A stretch of 64,000 bases of DNA, taken from positions 372,001-436,000 of the forward strand of contig NZ_JAAGOA010000003.1 in NCBI RefSeq assembly GCF_010550675.1. The letters run 5' to 3'. Every line of letters begins with the position of its first letter. Positions within the stretch are counted from its first letter, which is position 1. The position numbers and the translations under genes were made by a program. Under the pieces are notes generated by a model that was not told the DNA's origin, made no database searches, and saw only the letters and a list, made by a program, of their open reading frames with translations. This DNA comes from Phytoactinopolyspora halotolerans. GTDB lineage: Bacteria; Actinomycetota; Actinomycetes; Jiangellales; Jiangellaceae. Positions 37,205 through 46,287 of this stretch are shown here, in pieces.

Positions 37205-38233
37205 GTGGCGACTCTGAGAGAGGTGGCGCAGAGGGCGGGCGTTTCCGTGCCCGTGGTCTCGGCCTACTTGCGTGGGAGCAAAAGCGTCCGGATGAGTGTG
37301 GACACCCGACGCCGGGTGGCGGAGGCGATCGAGGAGCTCGGTTACAGCCCGAATCCGACGTCTCGATCCACCCGGGCACAGCGGACGAATGTCATGGCCG
37401 TCGTCGTGCCGGAGCTCGGCGATCCGGTTCTGGCGGATGTGTTGCGCGGAATCTATGACAGCGCCGAGCAGCGAGGGATCGCGATCGTGCTCGGCGACGC
37501 CGGACAGCGGGCGTCGGGCGGGGTGATGCTGGAGCGCCTGCTTGCGCACAACAGCATGGACGGTGTCATCGCACGCCGTGGGTCGGCTCTGGAACCGGCG
37601 GTGCTGTCCGACGTCGCCGGGCGCCGGATTCCGGTCGTCTTCCTCGACCCGGAAGCCCCCGGTGACCTGCACTGGCTGGCTGTGGACGATGCCGACGGGG
37701 TCCAGGCCGCGACGGCGCATCTGATCGGGCTCGGGCATGAGCAGATCGACTTTCTGGGCGGACAAGACGTGCGTCCGGACCCCTCGGGTGGTCGGCGCCG
37801 CTATCAGGGCTATGTGGCGGCGCTGCAGTCGCACGGTCTGGCGCCTCGTCCACCGGTGCTCTGCGAGCACGCCGCGGAGCACGGATACGAGGCGTTCTCG
37901 ACCATGGTCGCTCCGCGCGTCGTGCAGCGTCGCCGGGATGCCCCGACCGCGCTCGTCGTCGACGACGGTACGACGGCGATCGGTGTGCTTGCCGCGGCGC
38001 GGGATGCCGGCATCGTGGTGCCCCGCGACGTCTCTGTGATCGGTTACCACGAGACGGTGGCGACCGCGATGGTCCGGCCGCGGCTGACCGTGGTGCGGAT
38101 GCCGATGTACGAGCTGGGATCGCGGGCGGTGACGATGCTCGACGCGATCGTCGATGGGGAATTCGTGCCGTCCGGAGTGGTGGAGGGCCCAGCGCCGCGG
38201 GTGATCGCGGGCGAGACCACCGCTGCTCCGTGA
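37205..38233 (+). CDS. LacI family transcriptional regulator
   Basis: A 342-residue regulator. The N-terminal HTH (ATLREVAQRAGVSVPVVSAYL) and hinge are at 1-60; the rest is a periplasmic-binding-protein-like sensor (VMAVVVPELGDPVLADVL onward) that binds a sugar or other small effector. The HTH has PVVSAYL where most family members have TVSRVL, so the operator may differ from the usual. The GTG start follows GAAAACCCACTGGGT, a possible self-operator (ACCC-act-GGGT). No sugar transporter lies next to it, so its regulon is not evident. Confidence 0.9.
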   Translation: MATLREVAQRAGVSVPVVSAYLRGSKSVRMSVDTRRRVAEAIEELGYSPNPTSRSTRAQRTNVMAVVVPELGDPVLADVLRGIYDSAEQRGIAIVLGDAGQRASGGVMLERLLAHNSMDGVIARRGSALEPAVLSDVAGRRIPVVFLDPEAPGDLHWLAVDDADGVQAATAHLIGLGHEQIDFLGGQDVRPDPSGGRRRYQGYVAALQSHGLAPRPPVLCEHAAEHGYEAFSTMVAPRVVQRRRDAPTALVVDDGTTAIGVLAAARDAGIVVPRDVSVIGYHETVATAMVRPRLTVVRMPMYELGSRAVTMLDAIVDGEFVPSGVVEGPAPRVIAGETTAAP

Positions 38234-38368
38234 TCACCATGTCGGGAATGGAACACCGTCGTGGAGCATTCATACAGATGTGTAGGGCGCCTAGGGAAAC
38301 GGGAACCGTTGTCTGTACAGTAGAAACGGACACGTTAAGTGCCTTGAGGCGCGCGTTGGAGGAGATCG

Positions 38369-39175
38369 ATGCAGAGTAGTAATCCGGTATTCGGGCGGGC
38401 CGCGGCCTTCAACGGCCGTTCGGCTGCCTACGAGGCCCCCGCGCCCAGTGCGGAGCGGCTTGAGGAGATGTATGCCGCGCCGTCGGCCACGCCGACCCAG
38501 ACGGGGCGGATGACCTATGACGACGTGGTGATGCGCACCGGCGCGACTCTTGGCGTGCTGGTCGCCTTCGCGGTTGTGGGGTGGTGGCAGCCGCAGCTGT
38601 TCTTCGTCGGCTTCATCGGCGGCCTCGTCCTGGGTCTGGTCAACGCGTTCAAGAAGGAGCCGAGCCCGCCGCTGATCCTCGCCTACGCCGCCCTGCAGGG
38701 GCTGTTCGTCGGCGGAATCAGCTGGATGTTCGAGTCCATGAGCTTCGAGCAGGGCGGATCGAACCTGCAGGGCATCGTCGCGCAGGCGGTGATGGGCACG
38801 GTCGGAGTGTTCGCCGTCTCGCTGTTCCTGTACCGCAGCGGCAGGGTGCGGGTGACGCCGAAGTTCCAGCGTGGCGCCATGATGGCGCTCGGCGGCTACC
38901 TCGTCTTCGTGGTGTTCAACCTGTTCGCCCAGATCTTCGGTTTCGCCGACGGTACCTTCGGCTTCCGGAGCGGCTGGCTCGGAGTGGCGATCGGCCTGTT
39001 CGCCGTGACGCTGGCGGCGGTCATGCTGATCATGGACTTCGACTTCATCGAGAAGGGCGTTCAGCAGGGCATTCCATCGAAGTACGCATGGACCGCGGCG
39101 TTCGGCCTGACGGTCACGTTGGTCTGGCTGTACATCGAGATGCTGCGTCTGCTGGCCATTCTTCGAGGCGAGTAA
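38369..39175 (+). CDS. Bax inhibitor-1/YccA family membrane protein
   Basis: A 268-residue protein with a soluble N-terminus of about 50 residues and seven membrane helices. This is the TMBIM/YccA fold, whose bacterial member BsYetJ conducts calcium in a pH-dependent way. The actinobacterial subgroup begins with MQSSNPVF and has MTYDDVVMRTG before the first helix, as here. YAALQGLFVGGISWMFE and the C-terminal FDFIEKGVQQGIPSKY are conserved; their Asp/Glu residues form the ion gate in the family. The ATG has GGAGGA upstream. It is followed by a strong terminator. Confidence 0.9.
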   Translation: MQSSNPVFGRAAAFNGRSAAYEAPAPSAERLEEMYAAPSATPTQTGRMTYDDVVMRTGATLGVLVAFAVVGWWQPQLFFVGFIGGLVLGLVNAFKKEPSPPLILAYAALQGLFVGGISWMFESMSFEQGGSNLQGIVAQAVMGTVGVFAVSLFLYRSGRVRVTPKFQRGAMMALGGYLVFVVFNLFAQIFGFADGTFGFRSGWLGVAIGLFAVTLAAVMLIMDFDFIEKGVQQGIPSKYAWTAAFGLTVTLVWLYIEMLRLLAILRGE

Positions 39176-39233
39176 CGCCTCCACCCGGCCGCCGGTGCTC
39201 CCGCGCGGCCAGTCCACTCCATCGCACCGAAGC

Positions 39234-39271
39234 ACGGCGGGTGTCTCCCGGTTACCGGGGGCACCCGCCGT
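39234..39271 (+). terminator. Terminator after the Bax-inhibitor-like gene
   Basis: ACGGCGGGTG (39234-39243) pairs perfectly with CACCCGCCGT (39262-39271), and the loop contains a second small stem (CCCGG/CCGGG). Confidence 0.75.
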
Positions 39272-39451
39272 TGTCGTGTGAGCCTGCCCGTTTCGCGCAC
39301 GGCCCACCCGAAACACGTGCGCTCGCGGGCCGGACGCCGCACCCTGTTTGGCCGGAAGTCATGACGACGACGATCGGCCGCGCAAGCCGCGCATGATAGC
39401 CATAGCCGCTGCGGCCCAGGACGGGTGGCGGCTGCTGGTGCGGCGGTGGTT

Positions 39452-39682
39452 TTACTCGAACGAGCGCGCCGCGCGGCGCAGCGCGTGCTCGTGCACAATG
39501 GCGGTCGCGTGGCCGTGCGAGAGTCCGTGCTCGCTGCGGAGCCAGCGCACTCGATCATCGAATCGGAGGAACGACGGGCCGTCCTCTAGTGCCGTGAACC
39601 ATTCGCGTAGCTCACGCCCGGTCGCGCTGGGGACGCGGGCGACGAGGTTTCGATGGGTTTCCTCGGAGTGGTTCAGGCTCAT
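39452..39682 (-). CDS. DUF4287 family small protein
   Basis: A 76-residue protein matching the DUF4287 pattern: a helix with ATGRELREWFTALE, then RWLRSEHGLSHGHATAIVH (split across the loop). The HGLSHGHA motif is the recognisable core. The ATG at 39682 is chosen for GGAGG upstream; the frame extends 12 codons further without sense. The function is unknown; related domains occur alone or beside TfoX-like and DUF5655 modules. Confidence 0.78.
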   Translation of the reverse strand: MSLNHSEETHRNLVARVPSATGRELREWFTALEDGPSFLRFDDRVRWLRSEHGLSHGHATAIVHEHALRRAARSFE

Positions 39683-39901
39683 AGCGGCCTCCGTTGTCTC
39701 GTGAGGGCTCCGTAACACGACTCTGCCTCACTGGACGAGTCCACACAAGCCCAATCGGGCGATCCTTACGTGCGAAACAACAAGGATCGCTCCCGCATTG
39801 GACGTCGCCACGGACGGACCCACCGAGCGAGCGACGCGTGAACGGCAGGTGGGAGGTAGCGTGCTGTGGAGCGACACCGATGTGGACGAGGAGATTCATC
39901 T

Positions 39902-40519
39902 GTGTGTGCGCCGACGGTGCGGCTCGCGGAACCGGTCGATGTGGGTGCGCTGGCCCAGACCTTGACCCGTGCTTTTGCCGACTACTCCTTCACCCGGCAT
40001 GTGATCAGCGCGGATGATCATCTTCATCGCTTGGAGAAGTTCAACCGGCTGTTCGTCGAGCGGATCGGGATCCCGTACGGCCGGGTGTGGATGACCGACG
40101 ACGCCGCGGCCGTGTCGGTGTGGACGACGCCGCAAACCGCTGAGACCGCCGGGCAGGTGTTCACTGAGCTGGCTCCGTTGTTCGCCGACCTCGCAGGTGA
40201 CCGAGCCGGGACGTACGCCGCCTGTGATGACGAGATGGCTCGACATCGGCCGGGTGTCCCGACCTGGTTCCTCGGATCGGTCGGTGTCGCACCGGACCGG
40301 CAGGGTCAGGGGCTGGGCCGCGCCGTCATCGAACCGGGACTGCGGGCGGCGGAATCCGCGGGGACACCGGCGTTCTTGGAGACATCCGACCCGCGCAATG
40401 TCGAGCTGTATGCGCGGCTCGGATTCACCGTCATGTCCGAATACGTGCTGCCCCACGGCGGGCCGCGCACGTGGTCGATGATCCGACCGGCCGTGCGCGG
40501 CACGACGGACACCCGTTAG
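39902..40519 (+). CDS. GNAT family N-acetyltransferase
   Basis: A 205-residue acetyltransferase. Acetyl-CoA binding motif A is VGVAPDRQGQGLGRAVI (Q-x-x-G-x-G/A pattern), followed by FLETSDPRNVELYARLGF, the usual motif B region. GTG 39902 was chosen because GAGGAG lies 8 bases upstream. The substrate is unknown. The gene ends in a 4-bp convergent overlap with the SGNH hydrolase gene. Confidence 0.85.
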   Translation: MCAPTVRLAEPVDVGALAQTLTRAFADYSFTRHVISADDHLHRLEKFNRLFVERIGIPYGRVWMTDDAAAVSVWTTPQTAETAGQVFTELAPLFADLAGDRAGTYAACDDEMARHRPGVPTWFLGSVGVAPDRQGQGLGRAVIEPGLRAAESAGTPAFLETSDPRNVELYARLGFTVMSEYVLPHGGPRTWSMIRPAVRGTTDTR

Positions 40520-41556
40520 CGCACGACGACATCCGTCGGCTCGTCGCCGGCGGGTCCGGCCGACGGGGCATCGTCCCCGGCGCCGGCCCGGCCGCGGTTG
40601 CGTAGCAGTGCCCATGGGCCGCGCGGGCCGCTGCCGCGTCCGTCGACGGTGGTCGCCGCGACCTCCGTCCCGGCCTCGTCCGCCGCGGCGGCAGCCGCGA
40701 CCGAGACCGGCAGCACGCTGTCGCCACGCACAGGCTCGAGCGCTTCTTCCTCTTCCGACCATAGGCCGAGCGCGGCGGCGAGGGACGGCAGCATGGCCGC
40801 GGCGGCATGGGCGTAACCGGCCGATGACGGATGGAACTGATCGTCGCTGAACAACTCCGCCGGCGAGGCGGCGAACTCGGGCCCGAGGATGGAACCGAGT
40901 GAGACCGTCCTTCCCCCCGCCTCGACCACCGCGACGGTCTGCGCAGCCGCGAGGTTCCGGCTCGACCGGCGTGCCAGCCAGCGCAGCGGCGGCTGAATCG
41001 GCTTGATCGTGCCGAGGTCCGGGCAGGTGCCGACGACCACCTCGCAGCCGTTGTCGTGTAGCCGGCGCACCGCCTGGATCAGGCTGCGAACCGCTTCCGC
41101 CGGCGGAACCTTGTTCGTGACGTCGTTGCCGCCGACGATGATCAGCGCCACCTGCGGGTCGGCGACGAGTGCCTTGTCCACTTGGTCGGAGAGGTCCGCA
41201 CTGCGGGCACCCACCTTGGCAACGGTAGTGAGCTGCACCGGCCGCTCCGCGATCTCGGCCAACCCGGAGGCGAGCAGCGCCCCGGGCGTCTCTTCCGGGG
41301 TGGGCGCGCCGTATCCTGCCGCGCACGAGTCGCCGAGCACGACGAACGAGATCGGCTGGCCCTGGTACATGCCATACACGGCATCCGGTTGCGGCGGGCC
41401 GCTCAGTGGTACGCCGGTGATGGTCCGCCGCGCCACCCGTGCCTGCAGCCGCAGCAGTCCGTAGAAGGACGCGCTGAGAAGACTGACGCCGCCGCCACCG
41501 TACGCGGCGGCCCGTGCGATACGTCGTGCATTGTGCGCATTGATCAGGCCCGCCAT
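40516..41556 (-). CDS. Membrane-anchored SGNH/GDSL hydrolase
   Basis: A 346-residue esterase-type protein. One N-terminal membrane helix (about 17-35) anchors it outside the cell. The SGNH blocks are GDSCAAG (block I, nucleophile Ser), GGNDVT (block III) and DQFHPSSAGY (block V, Asp/His). The C-terminal 80 residues are a disordered acidic/Ala-rich tail. It is divergent from cbs, the same arrangement as Rv1075c near cbs in M. tuberculosis, so it belongs to the conserved backbone. Lipid or acetyl-sugar deacylation at the envelope is a reasonable expectation. Confidence 0.87.
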   Translation of the reverse strand: MAGLINAHNARRIARAAAYGGGGVSLLSASFYGLLRLQARVARRTITGVPLSGPPQPDAVYGMYQGQPISFVVLGDSCAAGYGAPTPEETPGALLASGLAEIAERPVQLTTVAKVGARSADLSDQVDKALVADPQVALIIVGGNDVTNKVPPAEAVRSLIQAVRRLHDNGCEVVVGTCPDLGTIKPIQPPLRWLARRSSRNLAAAQTVAVVEAGGRTVSLGSILGPEFAASPAELFSDDQFHPSSAGYAHAAAAMLPSLAAALGLWSEEEEALEPVRGDSVLPVSVAAAAAADEAGTEVAATTVDGRGSGPRGPWALLRNRGRAGAGDDAPSAGPAGDEPTDVVVR

Positions 41557-41702
41557 GCAGCAAATCTAGCTCGCTGTGCCGACAACTCATATCCGTCCGG
41601 ACGGTCAGCTGGATCACATCCGTCCGATGCCGTGTCATCGCGTCTGTCGCGACGCGCGGGATCGACGGGCGCGGCGGCCGACTGAAGCCGTAGAGTCGGA
41701 GC

Positions 41703-43067
41703 GTGGAGTACTACGAGAACGTCGTCGATCTCATCGGCCATACGCCGCTCGTGCGGCTGGGGACCCTTGCCGCGGACATCCCTCCCTTGGTGCTTGCGAA
41801 GGTCGAGTACTTCAACCCGGGTGGGTCGGTGAAGGACCGCATCGCACGGCGCATGGTGGAAGCCGCGGAAGAGGCCGGCCAGATCGGCCCGGGTGGCACC
41901 ATCGTCGAACCGACCAGTGGGAACACCGGGGTCGGCCTGGCGCTGATCGCCCAGCGTCGCGGCTACAAGTGCATCTTCGTATGCCCGGACAAGGTGAGCG
42001 AGGACAAGCGGAACGTCCTGAAAGCGTACGGCGCGGAGGTCGTGGTCTGCCCGACGGCGGTGCCACCGGAGGACCCCGACTCGTACTACTCGGTCTCCGA
42101 CCGCCTGGTGAAGGAGATCCCCGGCGCGTGGAAACCCGACCAGTACTCCAACCCTGCCAACCCCCGGTCGCATTACGAGACGACCGGGCCCGAGCTGTGG
42201 GAACAGACCGAGGGCAGGATCACGCACTTCGTCGCCGGCATCGGCACCGGGGGCACCATCAGCGGTACCGGCCGCTATCTCAAGGAGGTGTCCGGCGGCA
42301 GGGTGCGGATCGTCGGCGTCGATCCGGAGGGCTCGGTGTACTCCGGTGGCAGCGGCCGCCCGTACCTGGTGGAAGGTGTCGGCGAGGATTTCTGGCCCGC
42401 CACCTATGACCGGGAGATCTGCGACGAGATCGTCGCGGTCTCCGACCAGGCTTCGTTCGCCTGCACCCGCCGCCTCGCCAGAGAGGAAGGTCTGCTGGTG
42501 GGCGGGTCGTGCGGGATGGCGGTCGAGGGAGCACTCCGGGTCGGCCGGAACGCGTCACCCGACGACGTCATCGTCACGCTCCTCCCGGACAGCGGCCGCG
42601 GGTACATGTCGAAGATCTTCGATGACAACTGGATGATGTCCTACGGTTTCCTGCCGCCGGCAGACGGCACCACGGTGGGCGACGTCATCCGCGGCAAGGG
42701 CGGAGACATGCCTGCCCTGGTGCACACCCACCCCAACGAGACAGTGGCGGACGCGGTCGGGATCCTCCGTGAGTACGGCGTCTCCCAGATGCCGGTGGTG
42801 CGAGCCGAGCCGCCGGTGATGGCCGCCGAGGTGGCCGGTTCGGTGGTGGAGCGTGATCTGATGGACGCCCTGTTCACCGGCGTGGCGTCGCTGACGGACA
42901 GGGTGGAGATGCACATGTCGCCGCCGTTGCCAATGCTCGGCTCGGGAGAACCGGTGTCCAAGGCGTTCGAGCAGCTCAAGTCCTGCGACGCATTGATGGT
43001 GGTCGAGGACGGAAAGCCCGCCGGAGTCGTGACCCGGGCGGACCTGCTCGGCCATATGGCGGGCTAG
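41703..43067 (+). CDS. cbs: Cystathionine beta-synthase
   Basis: Condenses homocysteine with serine (or O-acetylserine) to cystathionine, the first step of reverse transsulfuration. The fold-type II PLP domain has Lys44 in GGSVKDR, the substrate loop EPTSGNTGVGLAL and the phosphate-binding GTGGTISGTG (near 180). The C-terminal 120 residues form a pair of CBS domains (Bateman module), as in the mycobacterial enzyme. The GTG start is 146 bp from the divergent SGNH gene. The end overlaps the convergent SHOCT gene by four bases. Confidence 0.94.
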   Translation: MEYYENVVDLIGHTPLVRLGTLAADIPPLVLAKVEYFNPGGSVKDRIARRMVEAAEEAGQIGPGGTIVEPTSGNTGVGLALIAQRRGYKCIFVCPDKVSEDKRNVLKAYGAEVVVCPTAVPPEDPDSYYSVSDRLVKEIPGAWKPDQYSNPANPRSHYETTGPELWEQTEGRITHFVAGIGTGGTISGTGRYLKEVSGGRVRIVGVDPEGSVYSGGSGRPYLVEGVGEDFWPATYDREICDEIVAVSDQASFACTRRLAREEGLLVGGSCGMAVEGALRVGRNASPDDVIVTLLPDSGRGYMSKIFDDNWMMSYGFLPPADGTTVGDVIRGKGGDMPALVHTHPNETVADAVGILREYGVSQMPVVRAEPPVMAAEVAGSVVERDLMDALFTGVASLTDRVEMHMSPPLPMLGSGEPVSKAFEQLKSCDALMVVEDGKPAGVVTRADLLGHMAG

Positions 43068-43723
43068 CGCGCCGCGGGCGGGTTCCCGTCGAGGAGTTCT
43101 CTCTTCTTCGCCTGGAACTCTTCTTCGGTGAGGATTCCCGCGTCGCGGAGCGCGGCGAGTTCCTTGAGGTCATGCACCAGCTGGGACACCGGCGAGGGTG
43201 GAGGCGGCGGCGGTGGGGGCCCGCCTGGGGTGCTGGGTGCCGCGGACGGCACGTCCTGTTTGAGGGCTCCTGCCACGATGATGAAGATCAGGACGAAGGC
43301 AGCCGAGACGCAGGCGAGAATGAAGATCACCCAGCCGCCGGTCTCATACGAATCCTGCACCGATCGGCAATGCGTCGATCCGAAGCCCAGCGACGGACAT
43401 GAAGCCTGCCCGGCGGCGCTGGTCATGAACAGGCCGAGCAGGACGTAGCCGGCCAGCACGAGGAAGACCAGGACTGCCCCGGTGCGCAAGCGTGCCACGC
43501 TGGTCAGCCTGAACAAGACACCGAAGGCGAGTACGGCGACGACAGTGAGGACGACCGCGACGGCGGCGAAGTCAGCATCCGTCGCGCCGGCTTCGTCCAC
43601 CAGCCGGTCGTAGTCACGCGAGTCGGAGGCGGCGAGTCCGACGCCGAGCAGGATCCAGACCAGCGTCACCACTACGAGCCATGCTCGTAGTTGCCTGGTT
43701 GCCCGGCTCGGCTTGTCACGCAT
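43064..43723 (-). CDS. Four-helix membrane protein with C-terminal SHOCT motif
   Basis: A 219-residue protein with four membrane helices (about 15-35, 50-70, 80-105, 135-160), a poly-Pro linker and a C-terminal SHOCT segment (LKELAALRDAGILTEEEFQAKK in two halves, about 185-212). SHOCT helices mediate oligomerisation or partner binding. The extracellular loop contains two Cys (SCPSLGF and HCRS) that could form a disulfide. The ATG at 43723 is chosen by homology of the first helix; the open frame goes further. The function is unknown. Confidence 0.78.
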   Translation of the reverse strand: MRDKPSRATRQLRAWLVVVTLVWILLGVGLAASDSRDYDRLVDEAGATDADFAAVAVVLTVVAVLAFGVLFRLTSVARLRTGAVLVFLVLAGYVLLGLFMTSAAGQASCPSLGFGSTHCRSVQDSYETGGWVIFILACVSAAFVLIFIIVAGALKQDVPSAAPSTPGGPPPPPPPPSPVSQLVHDLKELAALRDAGILTEEEFQAKKRELLDGNPPAAR

Positions 43724-43825
43724 GACGCTATCCGCGCGAGGACGAAGCGAACATGGGCACCGTCTCCTGGCCACGGCAATCCCGAGAACCGGGATGCAGG
43801 CGAGTGGGAGCCGGAAATCTATCCA

Positions 43826-43855
43826 GTGGGCGATCTTGTTGTCAAGATCGCCCAC
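43826..43855 (-). terminator. Terminator after msrA
   Basis: GTGGGCGATCTTG (43826-43838) pairs perfectly with CAAGATCGCCCAC (43843-43855) around TTGT. It lies 61 bp beyond the msrA stop and upstream of the SHOCT gene. Confidence 0.8.
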
Positions 43856-43916
43856 CGCTGCGGAGCGGTATTCTTCCTGCCGCCGTGCGTCTGCGTGTGC
43901 GGACGCCGCGCGTCGG

Positions 43917-44588
43917 CTAGGACTCCTGGACGCCGAGTCCGACCGGGCAGGATACGCCGGTGCCGGCGAGGCCGCAGTAGCCGTTCGGGTTCTTCGCGTC
44001 GGAGAGGTACTGCTGGTGGTAGTCCTCGGCGTAGTAGAACTCGCCGAGGCGGGCGATCTCTGTGGTGATGGCGCCGTGGCCGGCGTCGGCGAGGCGCTGG
44101 GCATAAGCGTCACGCGACGCGAGGGCCGTGTCGCGCTGCGCCTCGGTGGTCCAGTAGATCGTGGAGCGGTACTGGGTGCCGATATCGTTCCCCTGGCGCA
44201 TTCCCTGAGTGGGATCGTGGGCTTCCCAGAACGTCTTCAGCAGGTCGGCGTAGCTGACCTGGGCGGGATCGAAGACGACGCGGACCACCTCGGCGTGGCC
44301 GGTCTGCGCCGAGCAGACCTCCTCGTACGTCGGGTTCGGTGTGTACCCGCCGGCGTAGCCGACCGCCGTCGTCCACACCCCCGGAATCTGCCAGAACTCA
44401 CGCTCCGCGCCCCAGAAACAGCCCATGCCGAACACCGCTTCCGCGTAGCCCGCCGGGGGTTCGGCGTCGATCTGCGTGCCGAGGACCGTATGGGTGCCGG
44501 CGAGAGCAAACGGGCGCGTGTCGCGGCCGGGGAGCGCCTCGTCGGCGCTGATCTGACGGGCCTTGGCGGACAAGCCGAACAGGGACAA
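43917..44588 (-). CDS. msrA: Peptide-methionine (S)-S-oxide reductase
   Basis: Reduces methionine-S-sulfoxide in proteins. The catalytic motif is GMGCFWGAE with the nucleophilic Cys; [17 protein letters not shown] and [11 protein letters not shown] are further family blocks; the resolving cysteines lie in the C-terminal [16 protein letters not shown]. The start is debatable: GTG 44597 is the longest, but AGAGGTGAT overlaps it and sits properly before TTG 44588, which gives MSLFG as in related proteins. It fits the sulfur theme of the region. Confidence 0.92.
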   Translation of the reverse strand: MSLFGLSAKARQISADEALPGRDTRPFALAGTHTVLGTQIDAEPPAGYAEAVFGMGCFWGAEREFWQIPGVWTTAVGYAGGYTPNPTYEEVCSAQTGHAEVVRVVFDPAQVSYADLLKTFWEAHDPTQGMRQGNDIGTQYRSTIYWTTEAQRDTALASRDAYAQRLADAGHGAITTEIARLGEFYYAEDYHQQYLSDAKNPNGYCGLAGTGVSCPVGLGVQES

Positions 44589-44763
44589 TCCGATCACCTC
44601 TCTACGTCACAGCGGCGTCGGTTCCACTCTGACACCGAGCCTCTGCGATACCGCCAAGTACCTGCTGATCGGACCGGACCACCGGCCGCCGCGTACCCCC
44701 GCGGCATCGCAGTCACTTCCAGCAACGTATCCCGGGCAGAGGTTGTTCCGGGTACGGTGGCGA

Positions 44764-46227
44764 TCAGGCGACCAGGTCGCCGAGCCCATCGGTGACGTGG
44801 CCGGTGCTGTCCGCGACGGCGGCGTAGGCCCGCGCGATGATCGGAACCGCGTGGCGCAAGGTCTCCACGGGCAAGGAGTACGGCAGCCGCAGCCGTCGCT
44901 CGAAGGCGCCGTCGATCCCGAACCGAGGGCCTGCGGCGAGCCGGATGCCATACCGTTCCACCTCGGTCACCAGGCGGGTCGAGACCGGGGCGCCGATGTC
45001 GTACCAGAGGACCAGGCCGCCACACGGAGTCCTGGCCCGCCATTCGGGCAATGCCTGCCCCATCGCGGCCATCAGAGCATCGCGACGTGTGCGGATGTCC
45101 TCGCGGCGTGTCGCCAGCACGTCGTCGGCTCGTTTGAGCAGCTCGACGGCGATCAGCTGGTTCAGCACCGGGGAGGAGATGTCGAACGAGGCGCGGACCG
45201 CGGCCAGCCGGCGGATGATCGACGCCTCGGCCCGGATCCATCCGACCCTGAGTCCGCCCCACAGCGTCTTGCTCATGGTCCCGATGGTGATCGTGAGACC
45301 GTTGTCGACATAGGTCGCGAACGGGGCCGGCGGCTCGCCGTCGGCGGGACCGAGCGGCAACTCGGCCAGTGTCTCGTCCACGACGGTCAGAGTGCGGCCG
45401 CGGCGCAGCGGTATGGCCAGCGCCCGGCGGACGTCGTCGTCGGCCAGGTGCCCGGTCGGGTTGTTGAAGTCCGGCACGAGATAGGCGAGATTCGGAGCGG
45501 TCTGACGCACCGAGGCGGCGAATGCCTCGATGTCCCAGCCGTCGTCGGTCAGTGCAACGGGCACGGCGCGGGCAGCGGCGCGATGGATCGCGTCGATCGC
45601 GTTCGGGTAGGTCGGGTGGTCGATCAGCACGCGGTCGCCTGGATGGACCAACAGCGACAGCACCATCGAGAAGGCGTGCTGCGCGCCTGAGGCGATGAAG
45701 ATCTGCTCGGGCGTCGTGGGCAGGCCGCGCGCCGTGAAGCGATCGGCGACGGCACGACGGAGCTCGGGGAGGCCGAAGACGTTGTAGCCGCTGCTGGTCA
45801 AGAAGCGGGGCAGTTGCTCGGTAGCGGCGGCATGCGCCTCGTTCAAGGCCTGCAGGGGAGCCTCCGGGGCCGCGTGGGCGAGGTCCACCACTGCGGAGCC
45901 GTCCGGCGCGAACGGCGCGAAGTACCCGCCGGCAGGATCGGTGCCGCCGGTCTCCGGCAACGTGGTCCGGGTGCCGGAACCCTGCCGGCTGCGGGCGTAG
46001 CCGCTGTCGCGGAGCAGGTCGTACGCCGCGGTGACGGTGGTGCGGCTGACGCCGAGGGCGGTCGCCAGCTCTCGCTCCCCGGGGAGCCTGGCTTCGAGCG
46101 GGAGCCGACCGTCGAAGATCAGCATGCGCACGGCCGAGGCGAGCCGGACATAGGCGGGTCCGCTGGCGTCGGCGCGGGACCAGTCACCGAGTGCCCGGGC
46201 CAGATGATGGCCACTTATGGTTCGCAT
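44764..46227 (-). CDS. MocR-type GntR regulator with aminotransferase domain
   Basis: A 487-residue chimeric regulator. The winged helix is at about 10-85 (RLPGERELATALGVSRTTVTAAYDLLRDSGY). A fold-type I PLP aminotransferase-like domain spans about 120-470 with DHPTYPNAIDAI, NPTGHLADD and the PLP Lys in TMSKTLWGGLRVGW. MocR proteins use bound PLP as effector. The gene is divergent from a YczE-type membrane protein gene, a widespread pairing in which MocR controls the transporter-like neighbour. AATAGTGGCAT (46230-46240, minus strand) and ATAAGTGGCCAT (46207-46218) are direct-repeat operator candidates. Confidence 0.9.
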   Translation of the reverse strand: MRTISGHHLARALGDWSRADASGPAYVRLASAVRMLIFDGRLPLEARLPGERELATALGVSRTTVTAAYDLLRDSGYARSRQGSGTRTTLPETGGTDPAGGYFAPFAPDGSAVVDLAHAAPEAPLQALNEAHAAATEQLPRFLTSSGYNVFGLPELRRAVADRFTARGLPTTPEQIFIASGAQHAFSMVLSLLVHPGDRVLIDHPTYPNAIDAIHRAAARAVPVALTDDGWDIEAFAASVRQTAPNLAYLVPDFNNPTGHLADDDVRRALAIPLRRGRTLTVVDETLAELPLGPADGEPPAPFATYVDNGLTITIGTMSKTLWGGLRVGWIRAEASIIRRLAAVRASFDISSPVLNQLIAVELLKRADDVLATRREDIRTRRDALMAAMGQALPEWRARTPCGGLVLWYDIGAPVSTRLVTEVERYGIRLAAGPRFGIDGAFERRLRLPYSLPVETLRHAVPIIARAYAAVADSTGHVTDGLGDLVA

Positions 46228-46287
46228 GATGCCACTATTTCACAACTGGCTATAGAATTTAAGGCCAATATCCGGCACTGTGGCGAT

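Noticed and set aside
35711-38050. Open frame of 779 codons on the minus strand
   Set aside because: It crosses the GH99-like, phosphoesterase and LacI genes on the other strand and has no recognisable domain.
34375-38233. A mannan-utilisation cluster from the GH99-like gene to the LacI gene
   Set aside because: No sugar transporter or further glycosidase is adjacent and terminators separate the genes, so a common operon or regulon cannot be supported.
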